This document shows, in pieces, positions 17,435 to 25,799 of a stretch of DNA of 64,000 bases. The DNA is taken from positions 2,852,001 to 2,916,000 of the forward strand of contig NZ_AP025943.1 of NCBI RefSeq assembly GCF_026072915.1, written 5' to 3'. Positions within the stretch are counted from its first letter, which is position 1; each line of letters starts with the position of its first letter. The position numbers were made by a program, and so were the translations under genes. Origin of the DNA: Akkermansia biwaensis. Lineage in GTDB: Bacteria; Verrucomicrobiota; Verrucomicrobiia; Verrucomicrobiales; Akkermansiaceae. The notes under the pieces are model-generated. The model had not been told where the DNA came from, made no database searches, and was given only the letters and a program-made list of their open reading frames with translations.

Positions 17435-18820
17435 ATGACACCCCAGTCACGCAACATCTCGGAATTGGAAAACGCATCCGTCTGGCGTCTTCTGGTCCAG
17501 TATTCCCTGCCCTCCATCGCAGGCATGGTGGTGTACTCCCTGTACAACATCATTGACAGCGTGTTCATCGGCCACGGCGTGGGGCCGCTCGCCCTTTCCG
17601 GCCTGGCGGTCACCTTCCCCATCATGAACCTGACCTTCGCCCTGGGAACGCTGGTGGGCATAGGCGGGGCGGCCATCAGCTCCATCAGGCTGGGCAAGAA
17701 GGACCCGGAGGGGACGGAGCACACGCTGGGGAACGTCCTGGTGATGAGCCTGATCGCCTCCGTGGTGCTCGCCGTTCCCACACTGATTTTCCTCAAGGAA
17801 ATTCTGGCCGCCTTCGGAGCCAGCGGGCAGACTCTGGCCTACGGGTATGACTTCATGCTGGTCACCCTGCTGGGGCTGCCCGTCACGTACGTCTTTTTCA
17901 ATCTCAACCACGTGATGCGGGCCACGGGCTACCCGAAGAAGGCCATGGGCTCCACCCTGCTTTCCGTAGGCATCAACATCGTTCTGGCGCCCATCTTCAT
18001 TTTCTGGCTCAAGTGGGGCATCACCGGGGCGGCGCTCGCCACGCTGATCGCCCAGATTGCCGGCATGGCGCGCGTACTCATCCATTTTTCAGATAAATCC
18101 AGCGCCGTCCATTTCCGCAGCGGCATCTGGAACCTGAAAAAAGCCATCGTCACCGGCATCCTGTCCATCGGACTGGCTCCGTGCCTGGTGAACGTGTGCG
18201 GCAGCGCGGTGGCCATTGCCATCAACAGGCAGCTTGCGGACCACGGCGGGGACCTGGCCATAGGCGCCTTCGGCATCATCAACCGGATTCTCATCCTGTT
18301 CGCGATGCTCGTCATCGGCCTCACGCAGGGCATGCAGCCCATCATCGGCTACAATCACGGAGCCATGAAACCGGACCGGGTGCTGCTTACCCTGAAATAC
18401 GGGGTGATTACGGGCACGGCGTTCACCACGGCGGGCTTCCTGGCCTGCATGTTCTTTTCCCACGGCATTGCGGCCCTGTTTACGGATGACGCACAATTGA
18501 TCAGCCTGGCCGCGGGCGGTCTGAAGATCGTCATTCTGGCCTTTCCGCTCATCGGCAGCCAGATCGTCATCGGGAACTTTTTCCAGGCCATCGGCAAGGC
18601 GAGGCTGGCCATTTTCCTCTCCCTCACCCGCCAGCTGCTGTTCCTGCTGCCGTTCCTGCTGATTTTACCGGAGTTCTGGGGGCAGACGGGCGTGTGGGCG
18701 TCCATGCCGCTGGCGGACGTTCTTTCCTCCATCGTCACCCTGTGGTTTATCCGCAGGTTCCTGAAGTATTACTGCGGGAAAAACCGGGAATACCTGGCGC
18801 AGCCTGCCGGGCAGGTCTAA
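17435..18820 (+). CDS. MATE family multidrug/sodium antiporter
   Basis: 461 residues and about 12 membrane segments in two homologous halves. The N-terminus, with LVQYSLPSIAGMVVYSLYNI followed by DSVFIGH, is a MATE hallmark of the DinF/MepA branch. FGIINRILILFAMLVIGLTQ and GYNHGA mark the second half. The ATG at 17435 was chosen because upstream in-frame sequence is non-conserved and antisense to the small secreted protein. It exports cationic compounds using Na+ or H+. Confidence 0.93.
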   Translation: MTPQSRNISELENASVWRLLVQYSLPSIAGMVVYSLYNIIDSVFIGHGVGPLALSGLAVTFPIMNLTFALGTLVGIGGAAISSIRLGKKDPEGTEHTLGNVLVMSLIASVVLAVPTLIFLKEILAAFGASGQTLAYGYDFMLVTLLGLPVTYVFFNLNHVMRATGYPKKAMGSTLLSVGINIVLAPIFIFWLKWGITGAALATLIAQIAGMARVLIHFSDKSSAVHFRSGIWNLKKAIVTGILSIGLAPCLVNVCGSAVAIAINRQLADHGGDLAIGAFGIINRILILFAMLVIGLTQGMQPIIGYNHGAMKPDRVLLTLKYGVITGTAFTTAGFLACMFFSHGIAALFTDDAQLISLAAGGLKIVILAFPLIGSQIVIGNFFQAIGKARLAIFLSLTRQLLFLLPFLLILPEFWGQTGVWASMPLADVLSSIVTLWFIRRFLKYYCGKNREYLAQPAGQV

Positions 18821-19036
18821 CATTTCCGGCGGCCTTGTTGCGTCCTTTTTCAAGGACATGATACTGGCAGTATGCCTAACGCGCCGCGTTTTACGGACTC
18901 TATGTTGATGACAGCCCCCTATGGAATGAGGCGGAAAGCCCGGAGCTTTTCACGGCGTCCGCGCAACCGCCTCCGCTCCACCGCGGCGGAAAAAGACAAA
19001 TGCGGAAAAATTATTCTGACCAAACTCACAGAGACG

Positions 19037-20536
19037 ATGAAAAACGGAATCATGATGCAATACTTTGAGTGGAACCTGCCCAACGACGGACAGTTCTGGA
19101 ACAAACTGAAGGAAGACGCCCCCCATCTGGAGGAAATAGGGGTGACGGCCGTCTGGATTCCGCCGGCCTACAAGGGCAAGGAACAGAACGACGTGGGATA
19201 CGGCACCTACGACCTGTTTGATCTGGGGGAATTCGACCAGAAAAACACCGTGCGCACCAAGTACGGCACCAAGCAGGAGCTCCAGGACGCCATCAAGGCC
19301 CTCCACGACCACCATGTGGACGTTTACCTGGACGCCGTGATGAACCACAAGGCCGGGGCCGATTACACGGAAAAGTTCATGGCCAAGGAAGTGGACGAGA
19401 ACAACCGGGAGGAGGAAACCACGGACGCCTACGAAATTGAAGGCTGGACCGGATTTAATTTCCCCGGCCGCGGAGACAAGTATTCCGACTTCAAATGGCA
19501 CTGGTACCACTTTACCGGCACGGATTACGACAACAAGACGGGCAAAACCACCGTGTTCAAGATCATGGGGGACGGGAAGGACTGGAGCAGCGGCGTGGAT
19601 GACGAAAATGGAAATTACGACTACCTCATGTTCGCCAATCTGGACTTCGACCACCCGGAAGTGGTGAAGGAGATGGAAAAATGGGGCGTATGGGTCTCCC
19701 GCGAACTTGACCTGGACGGCATGAGGCTGGACGCCATCAAGCACATCAACGACGAGTTTATCAAGAAGTTCCTGGCTGCCGTCCGCAAGGAGCGGGGCGA
19801 GGATTTCTACGCCGTGGGGGAATACTGGAAGCAGGACCTGGATTCCCTGGACGAATACCTGAAGGAGGAACGCTACAAGGTGGACCTTTTCGACGTGCCC
19901 CTGCACTACAACATGTACCAGGCTTCCGAACACGGCCGGGATTACGACCTGACCAAGATTCTGGACGGAACGCTGGTCCAGAACCACCCCACCCTGGCCG
20001 TCACCTTTGTGGACAACCACGATTCCCAGTGGGGCAGTTCCCTGCAATCAGCCGTCAAGGACTGGTTCAAGCCTTCCGCCTACGCACTGATCCTGCTCAT
20101 GAAGGACGGCTACCCCTGCATCTTTTACGGGGATTACTACGGCGTCAGCGGCAATCCGCCCGTGCACCGCGGCATCATTGACAACCTGCTGGAAATCCGC
20201 AAGAACCACGCCTACGGGGAGCAGAATTACTACTTCGACCATCCGAATACCATCGGCTTCACCCGAGTGGGGGACGAACAGCATCCGAAATCCGGCGTGG
20301 CCGTACTCATCTCCAACGGGGAAAACGGGGACAAGGTCATGAACGTGGGCAAACAGCACGCGGGAGAAACCTGGAAGGAAGCCACCGGAAACGTGGAGGA
20401 AACCGTCACCATCGACGACGAAGGCAACGGTCAGTTCATCGTCCACGGCGGCAACGTGGCCGTCTGGATTCCGGAGAACGCTCCCCAGGACCCCAAACAG
20501 GACGCCCGGAAGGACGATGCCGAGGAAGAAAGCTGA
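19037..20536 (+). CDS. Cytoplasmic GH13 alpha-amylase
   Basis: 499 residues from ATG 19037; no signal peptide, so it acts inside the cell, probably on glycogen or imported maltodextrins. All four GH13 regions are present: DAVMNHK (about 99-105), GMRLDAIKH with nucleophile Asp232, GEYWKQD with acid Glu262, and FVDNHDSQ with Asp329. The layout matches the GH13_5 type of liquefying amylases. The C-terminal tail of about 18 residues is acidic and lysine-rich and is not part of the fold. Confidence 0.93.
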   Translation: MKNGIMMQYFEWNLPNDGQFWNKLKEDAPHLEEIGVTAVWIPPAYKGKEQNDVGYGTYDLFDLGEFDQKNTVRTKYGTKQELQDAIKALHDHHVDVYLDAVMNHKAGADYTEKFMAKEVDENNREEETTDAYEIEGWTGFNFPGRGDKYSDFKWHWYHFTGTDYDNKTGKTTVFKIMGDGKDWSSGVDDENGNYDYLMFANLDFDHPEVVKEMEKWGVWVSRELDLDGMRLDAIKHINDEFIKKFLAAVRKERGEDFYAVGEYWKQDLDSLDEYLKEERYKVDLFDVPLHYNMYQASEHGRDYDLTKILDGTLVQNHPTLAVTFVDNHDSQWGSSLQSAVKDWFKPSAYALILLMKDGYPCIFYGDYYGVSGNPPVHRGIIDNLLEIRKNHAYGEQNYYFDHPNTIGFTRVGDEQHPKSGVAVLISNGENGDKVMNVGKQHAGETWKEATGNVEETVTIDDEGNGQFIVHGGNVAVWIPENAPQDPKQDARKDDAEEES

Positions 20537-20547
20537 CCCATTTGCCG

Positions 20548-20580
20548 CAGGCGGATGAGCACCGCCTGACGGGACTTTTT
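20548..20580 (+). terminator. Terminator-like hairpin after the alpha-amylase gene
   Basis: CAGGCGG pairs with CCGCCTG across a 7-nt loop. A T-run follows after a short GC spacer, so the terminator is plausible but not ideal. Confidence 0.5.
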
Positions 20581-20619
20581 ATCGGTGGTCTGGCCCTTCC
20601 GGAATTTTCCGGAACGCGG

Positions 20620-21069
20620 TCAGGCCGTTTTTACTTTAATCACCAGCTTGCGGATGACGCCTTCCCCAATGCACCCGGCATGGGCGTCTTCCGGGAAAAA
20701 CACGGCGAACTGGCCGGGCCTGACGGTGAAGGAAGTTTCTTCCGCGTCGTCGTAATGCTGCGCATCCTTCTCTTCCTGGAAGGGTTCGAACGGTTTTTCC
20801 AGCGCGGCGCGCTCCTTCCAGGTAAAGCGTTCGTCCCGTGAAAGGGGGACGTGGATGTCGATGAATTTGTTGTGGACCTCCATTCTGGCCTTTTCCGGAG
20901 CTTTCATCGCCGTCTCGTTCACCATCACGATCAGAGCGCCTTCCACAAGGACATGGAGCCCCGGCTCCAGAACGGCCGGATCCGCCGCGCGTACGAAGTC
21001 GAAAGCCTGCCTAAACAGGGGATTCAGTTTTTCATAACGGGCGGAATCGGCAAGGGAGGCAATAATCAT
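20620..21069 (-). CDS. YhcH/YjgK/YiaL family protein
   Basis: 149 residues, usual length. The pattern EVHNKFIDIHVPLSRDERF, GQFAVFFPEDAHAG and the final KLVIKV matches the cupin-like YhcH family. E. coli YhcH (NanQ) is a sialic acid anomerase, and relatives sit in sugar acid operons. Sialic acid caps mucin glycans, which would suit this organism, but no nan gene is near, so the substrate is open. A promoter is visible about 30 bp upstream of the ATG. Confidence 0.85.
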   Translation of the reverse strand: MIIASLADSARYEKLNPLFRQAFDFVRAADPAVLEPGLHVLVEGALIVMVNETAMKAPEKARMEVHNKFIDIHVPLSRDERFTWKERAALEKPFEPFQEEKDAQHYDDAEETSFTVRPGQFAVFFPEDAHAGCIGEGVIRKLVIKVKTA

Positions 21070-21098
21070 GGCAGGGAATTTTGTTTAAAGGAAACGCC

Positions 21099-21126
21099 AT
21101 TCTAATATACCGGCAGGCTCCGTCAA
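21099..21126 (-). promoter_or_regulatory. Probable promoter of the yhcH-like gene
   Basis: On the minus strand TTGACG (21126-21121) and TAGAAT (21104-21099) are 16 bp apart. The -10 box lies 29 bp from the ATG. Confidence 0.55.
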
Positions 21127-21158
21127 ATCCTTTGGTTAAATCCATTCAATTCCTATTC

Positions 21159-21175
21159 TTCAAACATCGTTTGAA
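21159..21175. promoter_or_regulatory. 17-bp palindrome upstream of yhcH, candidate operator
   Basis: TTCAAAC-ATC-GTTTGAA is a perfect 7-3-7 palindrome, 33 bp upstream of the yhcH -35 box. Perfect dyads this size often bind dimeric regulators. No regulator gene is adjacent. Confidence 0.4.
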
Positions 21176-21214
21176 ACAAACAGTCAATATATTGGAAAAA
21201 TAAAAAAACGCACA

Positions 21215-21230
21215 TCGGATTACGAATCCG
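21215..21230. repeat. Dyad repeat, copy 1, in the yhcH / PEP-CTERM intergenic region
   Basis: TCGGATTACGAATCCG. It is itself a dyad (CGGATT-ACG-AATCCG) and its exact reverse complement recurs at 21383-21398. Confidence 0.6.
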
Positions 21231-21367
21231 GCGTCAAGAAAATATTTTTAGACTTTGCCTGTTGCCACCAGTGCTATTTCCCGTAAAAATTAAGAAAACA
21301 TGATTTAAAATTGCCTGGTTTTTTATGATCGTACCTATCCGTGCGGGAGTTATCCTTTGATGCCCTT

Positions 21368-21396
21368 TTTACAATATTGGCACGGATTCGTAATCC
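21368..21396 (+). promoter_or_regulatory. Possible promoter of the PEP-CTERM gene
   Basis: TTTACA (21368-21373) and TAATCC (21391-21396) are 17 bp apart. The -10 box lies inside dyad copy 2, so a protein bound there would block the promoter. The leader to the ATG at 21433 is about 30 nt. Confidence 0.4.
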
Positions 21397-21398
21397 GA
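21383..21398. repeat. Dyad repeat, copy 2
   Basis: CGGATTCGTAATCCGA, the reverse complement of copy 1, 152 bp away. It overlaps the putative -10 of the PEP-CTERM gene. Confidence 0.6.
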
Positions 21399-21432
21399 CA
21401 AGCTATGAACAGTTCTTCTGTTCAATATTCGC

Positions 21433-22137
21433 ATGAAAAAGCTCCTTTGTACCATTTGCCTGGGCATAGCCTCTCTGGCAGCCTCCGTTTCCGCGGCTAC
21501 CGTTGAGCTGATGCCGGAAATCTCCTCCATCACCGGCCAGGGCTACAATTCCGCAGGACGTCTTGCCAATAACAACATCACGGCCGCCGACGTCAAGGCA
21601 TGGCTGGGGCCCGCCGGACGCGCGGACGGATGGTACACCACCACCGGAAACGGCGACATGCGCTGGGGCCAGGCTTCCGCCAATGCGGCGGACCAGACCA
21701 TCACCCTTCCCAACATGCCCGGCACGATCGGGGTTTGCGCCGGACTGAAGATGACCATTGAAAACATCCAGGCCTATTCCGGACTCACTTTCAGCTTCAG
21801 CCTGACTCCTCCCGGAACGGGCCCCACGTACACCTATTCCGTCTGGTATGAAACCACGGACGGAGATTTAGTGGAACTCTGCAAGGGAAGCAGGGGCAAC
21901 AATGCCTCCCAGTGGAACGTTTCCTACGATGTGACCGACGAACAGCTCGCGGCCATGAAGACAAACGGCAACGGCAAGGTTTATGCCGTCATCGGCAGTT
22001 CGGGCGGCAACAACGGCAACAACGGAATCATCCGCGATATTTCGCTGGAAGGAACACTGGCGGTTCCGGAACCCGCAGCGGCTTCCCTGAGTCTTCTGGG
22101 TCTGGCCGCGCTGATGATGCGCCGCCGCAGGGTGTAA
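21433..22137 (+). CDS. Secreted protein with PEP-CTERM sorting signal
   Basis: 234 residues. Signal peptide at 1-21 (MKKLLCTICLGIASLAASVS). The middle is Gly/Asn/Thr-rich with no enzyme motif and looks like a beta-sandwich. The C-terminus has the full sorting tripartite: VPEPAAASLSLLGLAALMM then RRRRV. Such proteins are processed by an exosortase and tied to exopolysaccharide or the cell surface. No exosortase is in the window. It has its own terminator and a divergent neighbour, yhcH. Confidence 0.85.
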   Translation: MKKLLCTICLGIASLAASVSAATVELMPEISSITGQGYNSAGRLANNNITAADVKAWLGPAGRADGWYTTTGNGDMRWGQASANAADQTITLPNMPGTIGVCAGLKMTIENIQAYSGLTFSFSLTPPGTGPTYTYSVWYETTDGDLVELCKGSRGNNASQWNVSYDVTDEQLAAMKTNGNGKVYAVIGSSGGNNGNNGIIRDISLEGTLAVPEPAAASLSLLGLAALMMRRRRV

Positions 22138-22169
22138 CGGAAATATAATTTCCTTCCGGTTTTCACGGA

Positions 22170-22205
22170 AAAGGCCGTCCCTTCCCACGGGACGGCCTTT
22201 TTTTG
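22170..22205 (+). terminator. Rho-independent terminator of the PEP-CTERM gene
   Basis: AAAGGCCGTCCC pairs with GGGACGGCCTTT across a 7-nt loop, followed by at least seven T. Confidence 0.92.
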
Positions 22206-22325
22206 TCGGAGGATTATTCCGAAAAGGCGCCCTTCCCCCCTGTTCCGGCATGCTTGCAATCTACCCTTTCTCCTTCTCGTTCCTGTTCCGGGAATCTCCT
22301 TTCGTCATGCAGTATGGCAAAAGGC

Positions 22326-22366
22326 TTGCCTTTTCATCTTCATCAGAATATTAGAGTAACTGTAAC
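22326..22366 (+). promoter_or_regulatory. Promoter and candidate operator of the first MerR gene
   Basis: TTGCCT (22326-22331) and TATTAG (22349-22354) are 17 bp apart. Right after the -10 lies AGTAACTGTAAC (22355-22366). The same 12-mer is found in the spacer of the flavodoxin operon promoter near 25440. Binding here would cover the start site and repress the regulator's own gene. Confidence 0.6.
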
Positions 22367-22380
22367 TGTCCCCCAAAACG

Positions 22381-22866
22381 ATGATCAAGCAAAAGCCCAA
22401 ACTGGGCACTTACAGGGCCTCCCACGACCGCACTCCCAAATATACGGTCAAGCAGGTGGCGGACATGATGGAAATGTCCGCCTACACCATCCGTTATTAT
22501 GAGAACGTGGGGCTGATTCCCGACGTGGACCGCAGCGGCGGAAACGCCCGCATGTTTTCCGAATACACCCTGGGCTGGCTCCGCCTGGTTCACTGCCTCC
22601 GCATGACGGGGCTTCCCATTGAGGAGGTCAAGCACTACATCGACCTGTGCCAGGAAGGGGATTCCACCATTCCGGAACGGGCTGAACTCATCTTCAAGCA
22701 GGAAAAAAGCCTCAGGAACCAGCTCCGCGTGCTGAAAAAGCAGATGGAAGTGCTGAAATACAAGAAGAAATTCTACCAGGACCTGCTGGAAAACCGCAGG
22801 CCGGACAGCTGCAATCCCCTGAACCACGCCCCCGCGAACGAACCGAACATCACGCCGGAGGACTGA
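22381..22866 (+). CDS. MerR family transcriptional regulator
   Basis: 161 residues. The winged helix YTVKQVADMMEMSAYTIRYY (residues 20-39) and ENVGLIPDVDR are standard MerR, followed by a coiled dimerisation helix of about 40 residues (110-150). The last part is short and has no metal-binding cysteine pair, so this is not a metal or SoxR sensor; it resembles the MerR proteins that govern aldehyde or xenobiotic oxidoreductases. It is convergent with the flavin reductase gene of its presumed target group, whose promoter shares its operator word. Confidence 0.9.
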   Translation: MIKQKPKLGTYRASHDRTPKYTVKQVADMMEMSAYTIRYYENVGLIPDVDRSGGNARMFSEYTLGWLRLVHCLRMTGLPIEEVKHYIDLCQEGDSTIPERAELIFKQEKSLRNQLRVLKKQMEVLKYKKKFYQDLLENRRPDSCNPLNHAPANEPNITPED

Positions 22867-22872
22867 ACGCGG

Positions 22873-23625
22873 TTACCGGATGAAATTGGTCCCCACGCGC
22901 GGTTCTTCCTCGGGAAGGGGCACTCCCGCCAGCTTTCCCGCTTCAATGCTTTTCAGCAGCCAGGCCATGTTCCGGCCCAGCGTCCTCATGATTTGCAGGC
23001 CTTCCAGGTCCTTGCGGACTTCGTCCGGCGTGTTCCCGTGAACCATGTTCCAGTATTGGGAGGAGACGATGGGCATGGAGCTGAACAGCAGGTATTTGTT
23101 CAACTGGTCAAGCGTGGCGGTGCTCCCCGCCCTGCGGCAGCTGGTGACCGCCGCGCCGGGCTTGCCCCTGAACCGGGCCGATGCGATATAAAATACCCGG
23201 TCCAGGAAGGAGCTCATGTCCCCCGCCGCTGAAGCGAAATGAACGGGGGAGCCAAACACGAAGCCGTCGCATCCCGGAACTTTTTCAAGGAACAGGTTCA
23301 CGCAGTCATTCCGGAAGCACTTGCCCGTTTTCCGGCATTCGCCGCAGGCGATGCACCCGGCTACCGGATGACTGCCTATCCAGAAAATTTCCGTTTCCAC
23401 GCCGCAGCCCTCCAGCGCCCCCGCAACTTCCTTCAGCGCCGTATAGGTACACCCGTGTTCATGCGGGCTTCCATTGACGAGCGCCACTTTCAGCTTTTTT
23501 CCGGAGGCGGCGGGAACGGTTTCCGCGGCGGACGCAAAGCCCAGCCCCAGCCCGGCTCCGGCGGCGGCCATGCCCATCTGTTTCAGGCTCGCTCTCCGCG
23601 AGATGCTGCTTGAACTATTCATCAT
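22873..23625 (-). CDS. Exported NAD(P)H-dependent FMN reductase (flavodoxin-like)
   Basis: 250 residues. The N-terminus SSSISRRASLKQMGMAAAGA resembles a Tat signal, with a twin arginine and a hydrophobic stretch, fitting export with bound flavin. After residue 44, VALVNGSPHEHGCTYTAL is the FMN phosphate loop, and CIACGECRKTGKC is the cysteine-rich segment of the iron-sulfur flavoprotein-like branch. VFGSPVHFASAAGDM and SCRRAG fit the flavin pocket. A terminator separates it from the preceding gene, so it may have its own promoter or depend on read-through. Confidence 0.8.
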   Translation of the reverse strand: MMNSSSSISRRASLKQMGMAAAGAGLGLGFASAAETVPAASGKKLKVALVNGSPHEHGCTYTALKEVAGALEGCGVETEIFWIGSHPVAGCIACGECRKTGKCFRNDCVNLFLEKVPGCDGFVFGSPVHFASAAGDMSSFLDRVFYIASARFRGKPGAAVTSCRRAGSTATLDQLNKYLLFSSMPIVSSQYWNMVHGNTPDEVRKDLEGLQIMRTLGRNMAWLLKSIEAGKLAGVPLPEEEPRVGTNFIR

Positions 23626-23643
23626 GGATGGTCCTATTACAAA

Positions 23644-23670
23644 AAAGAGGGGGAAGACATCCCCCTCTTT
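23644..23670 (-). terminator. Terminator within the flavodoxin gene group
   Basis: AAAGAGGGGG pairs perfectly with CCCCCTCTTT across a 7-nt loop. On the minus strand a run of T follows. It lies between the CMD-cupin gene and the FMN reductase gene. Confidence 0.85.
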
Positions 23671-23700
23671 GTCATGATCTGTTTTCTGTTCCGGGCGCTG

Positions 23701-24756
23701 CTATTTCCCTCCGGCGGCCTCCGCGTATTCCTTATCCGTCACGGGGCCGCCCCAGACGGTTTTGTTGGACGCGGCTTTAGGAGTAATGCCGATGTGGACG
23801 AATTCGCTGTCCGGAGCCGCTCCGTGCCAGTGCTCCGTATTTGCCGGGATTTCCACCACGCTGCCGGGCTCCAGGCGGCGGGCCTTCCTGCCGCGCTCCT
23901 GGTAATAGCCCGCACCCTCCGTGCAGAACAGCACCTGCCCCACGGAATGGCTGTGCCAGTTGTTGCGCGTGCCGGGGGCAAAGGTGACGTTGTAGGCGGA
24001 CATGTCGTAATCCCTGTTGTCCACCATCATGGCCACCCAGGCCTTCCCGGTGAAATTGGCGGGGGCGGGATTGCCCTTCGGGAAGGGGTCGTCCCTTCCG
24101 GCGGAGCCGGAAATATCCAGGATAGCGTCCACCTGTTCGTCCGTCAGGCCGTTGTGTTTGCCGATGCGGATGTGGGAGTTCAACTGGCTTTCCGTACCCT
24201 TCATGGAAGCCAGAGCCGCAATGGTGGCAAGCTCTCGGGTTTTCCAGTCAAGATTGTCGCGCCCAAAGATGTCGCCGAAGAGGTGGGCTTTCAGGAACTC
24301 GTCAATGGCCGGGGCAAACTGGAAAAGCTCGCCCTTGACCGGAGCGCCGCAGAGTTTTGTCTGGTTCTCCGTGCCGAAGTCGATACTCCTGCCAGCCGGA
24401 GGGGCTCCGGCTTCCGCACCCTCCCTGTCGTTGATGCCGCGCGCGGCGCGCTCCTTGGACAGCTCCATCAGGGAGCTCAAAGCGTTCAGGCTGCGGGGGA
24501 AACCGCAATAGGCATACATCTGGACGAGAACTTCCCTGATCTCGTTCAGGCTGAGTCCGGCGTCCAGCCCCGCGGCCAGGGCGGTTTTGAGTCCGTCCAT
24601 GTCGCCGCGGGCGGTATGGGCGCTGATGGCGGCAATCTGCCGTTCCTTTGGCGACAGGGCTTCCGTGCTGTTGTTCATGGTCTGTGCTTCCGTGTAGTTC
24701 ATCAGGAAAAGGAGGGAACAGGCCGTTCCCAGAAGGATTCGTTTCATCAGGAGCAT
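23701..24756 (-). CDS. Exported carboxymuconolactone decarboxylase-like protein fused to a cupin
   Basis: 351 residues with a signal peptide (about 1-24). Two CMD-type helical repeats follow: one at about 35-110, with YCGFPRSLNAL near its end, and one at about 150-215 with ELATIAALASMKG. A C-terminal cupin (245-330) holds NNWHSHSVGQVLFCTEG and PANTEHWHGAAPDS, a likely metal site. The combination is known in peroxidase-like or quinone-handling proteins next to flavodoxins. Its ATG overlaps the flavodoxin stop by one base (TAATG), so translation is coupled. Confidence 0.85.
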   Translation of the reverse strand: MLLMKRILLGTACSLLFLMNYTEAQTMNNSTEALSPKERQIAAISAHTARGDMDGLKTALAAGLDAGLSLNEIREVLVQMYAYCGFPRSLNALSSLMELSKERAARGINDREGAEAGAPPAGRSIDFGTENQTKLCGAPVKGELFQFAPAIDEFLKAHLFGDIFGRDNLDWKTRELATIAALASMKGTESQLNSHIRIGKHNGLTDEQVDAILDISGSAGRDDPFPKGNPAPANFTGKAWVAMMVDNRDYDMSAYNVTFAPGTRNNWHSHSVGQVLFCTEGAGYYQERGRKARRLEPGSVVEIPANTEHWHGAAPDSEFVHIGITPKAASNKTVWGGPVTDKEYAEAAGGK

Positions 24757-25334
24757 TATTTGTTGATGGTGATTGTGTCATTGACCCACTTGGCCAGGGC
24801 GGCCCGGGACGTTCTGATTCCGTCGCCGGCAAAGGCGCCGCCCTTGAGGACGGAGGACTTAGGGCACAGTTTGCGGACCGCGTCCGCGCAGCGCGCCATG
24901 CCGCCGCCCCCGTGCGTCACAAAGGGAATCACCGTCTTTCCAGAGAGATCATGCCCCGCCAAAAAGGAGGAAACGGGAGGGGCGATCGTGCTCCACCAGT
25001 TGGGACTCCCGATGAACACGACGTCGTACTTCCCGAGGTCCTCCACCCGGGCGCTCAATTCCGGCCTGGCTCCTTCCTGAATCTCTTTCTTGGCCTGCAC
25101 GGTGCATTCCCGGTAATCGGCGGGATAAGGCTTGACAGGCTTGATTTCAAACAAGGTTCCCCCCGTTTCCTTCTGGATCTGGGCGGCCGCGTACTTCGTG
25201 TTGCCGCCCCAGGAATAATAGGCGATGAGAATCCTGGACGGTTCCGTGGAAACTTTGGGCTGTTCCTGGGCTGAACATCCCAGCCCGGTCAGGAGTGACG
25301 CCGCCACGGCGGCTATGATTGATTTGCTCTTCAT
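24756..25334 (-). CDS. Exported flavodoxin
   Basis: 192 residues from ATG 25334. The signal sequence is MKSKSIIAAVAASLLTGLGC; the cysteine may be lipidated, although the lipobox is imperfect. ILIAYYSWGGNTKYAA is the FMN phosphate loop, and FIGSPNWWSTIAPPV and THGGGGM complete the flavin pocket. This long-chain class is the BilS/WrbA-like exported flavodoxin seen in many gut anaerobes. First gene of the unit and directly behind the MerR-type promoter. Confidence 0.88.
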   Translation of the reverse strand: MKSKSIIAAVAASLLTGLGCSAQEQPKVSTEPSRILIAYYSWGGNTKYAAAQIQKETGGTLFEIKPVKPYPADYRECTVQAKKEIQEGARPELSARVEDLGKYDVVFIGSPNWWSTIAPPVSSFLAGHDLSGKTVIPFVTHGGGGMARCADAVRKLCPKSSVLKGGAFAGDGIRTSRAALAKWVNDTITINK

Positions 25335-25429
25335 GTCTGGTGTTCCGGTGAATGGTTGACCTGTGCACCGGTCCGTACCGGGCCGGTTCATCCGGGGAAG
25401 GCCGTACTCCGGCGCTTCCCCTTGTCTCC

Positions 25430-25459
25430 TGTTTAAAGGTTACAGTTACTGTAAGTCAA
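25430..25459 (-). promoter_or_regulatory. MerR-type promoter and operator of the flavodoxin operon
   Basis: On the minus strand TTGACT (25459-25454) is followed, about 18 bp on, by TAAACA (25435-25430). The long spacer holds TTACAGT-A-ACTGTAA (25454-25440), the dyad expected for a MerR activator that twists the DNA. The dyad shares AGTAACTGTAAC with the region in front of the MerR gene at 22381. Confidence 0.65.
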
Positions 25460-25799
25460 CAGGATTCCATGAAAAACTTTTTCTCCAGCTTTTCCGGCAA
25501 AGATGGAATATTGCTCCATCAAAGGAAAATCCCCATGCTCCTCATTCCGGCATGGGCCGCCCACATTCATGAAGATCAACGGCTTTCTGCCGGGCAGAAA
25601 AAAATTCCACGCCCCGCATGACGCGACGATGCTGGGACCGCATGCCGTTTGCCATCCGTACACATCCGGTACGCTAGGTACGCTATTTTGATCCGTTCAC
25701 GACCTCCGGCCATTTGGGAAGGCAAGCGGCTTCAGCACCTTTCACTTATCTCCAATTTTGGAAAAGGAAAGGCGCGGGGATAGGGAGAATCCGGGGGGC
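25460..25799. other. Intergenic region, no gene seen
   Basis: Between the flavodoxin promoter and a small unknown gene. Frames on both strands are short and have no domain. A short tandem TACGCT repeat near 25668-25682 is the only pattern seen. Confidence 0.4.
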
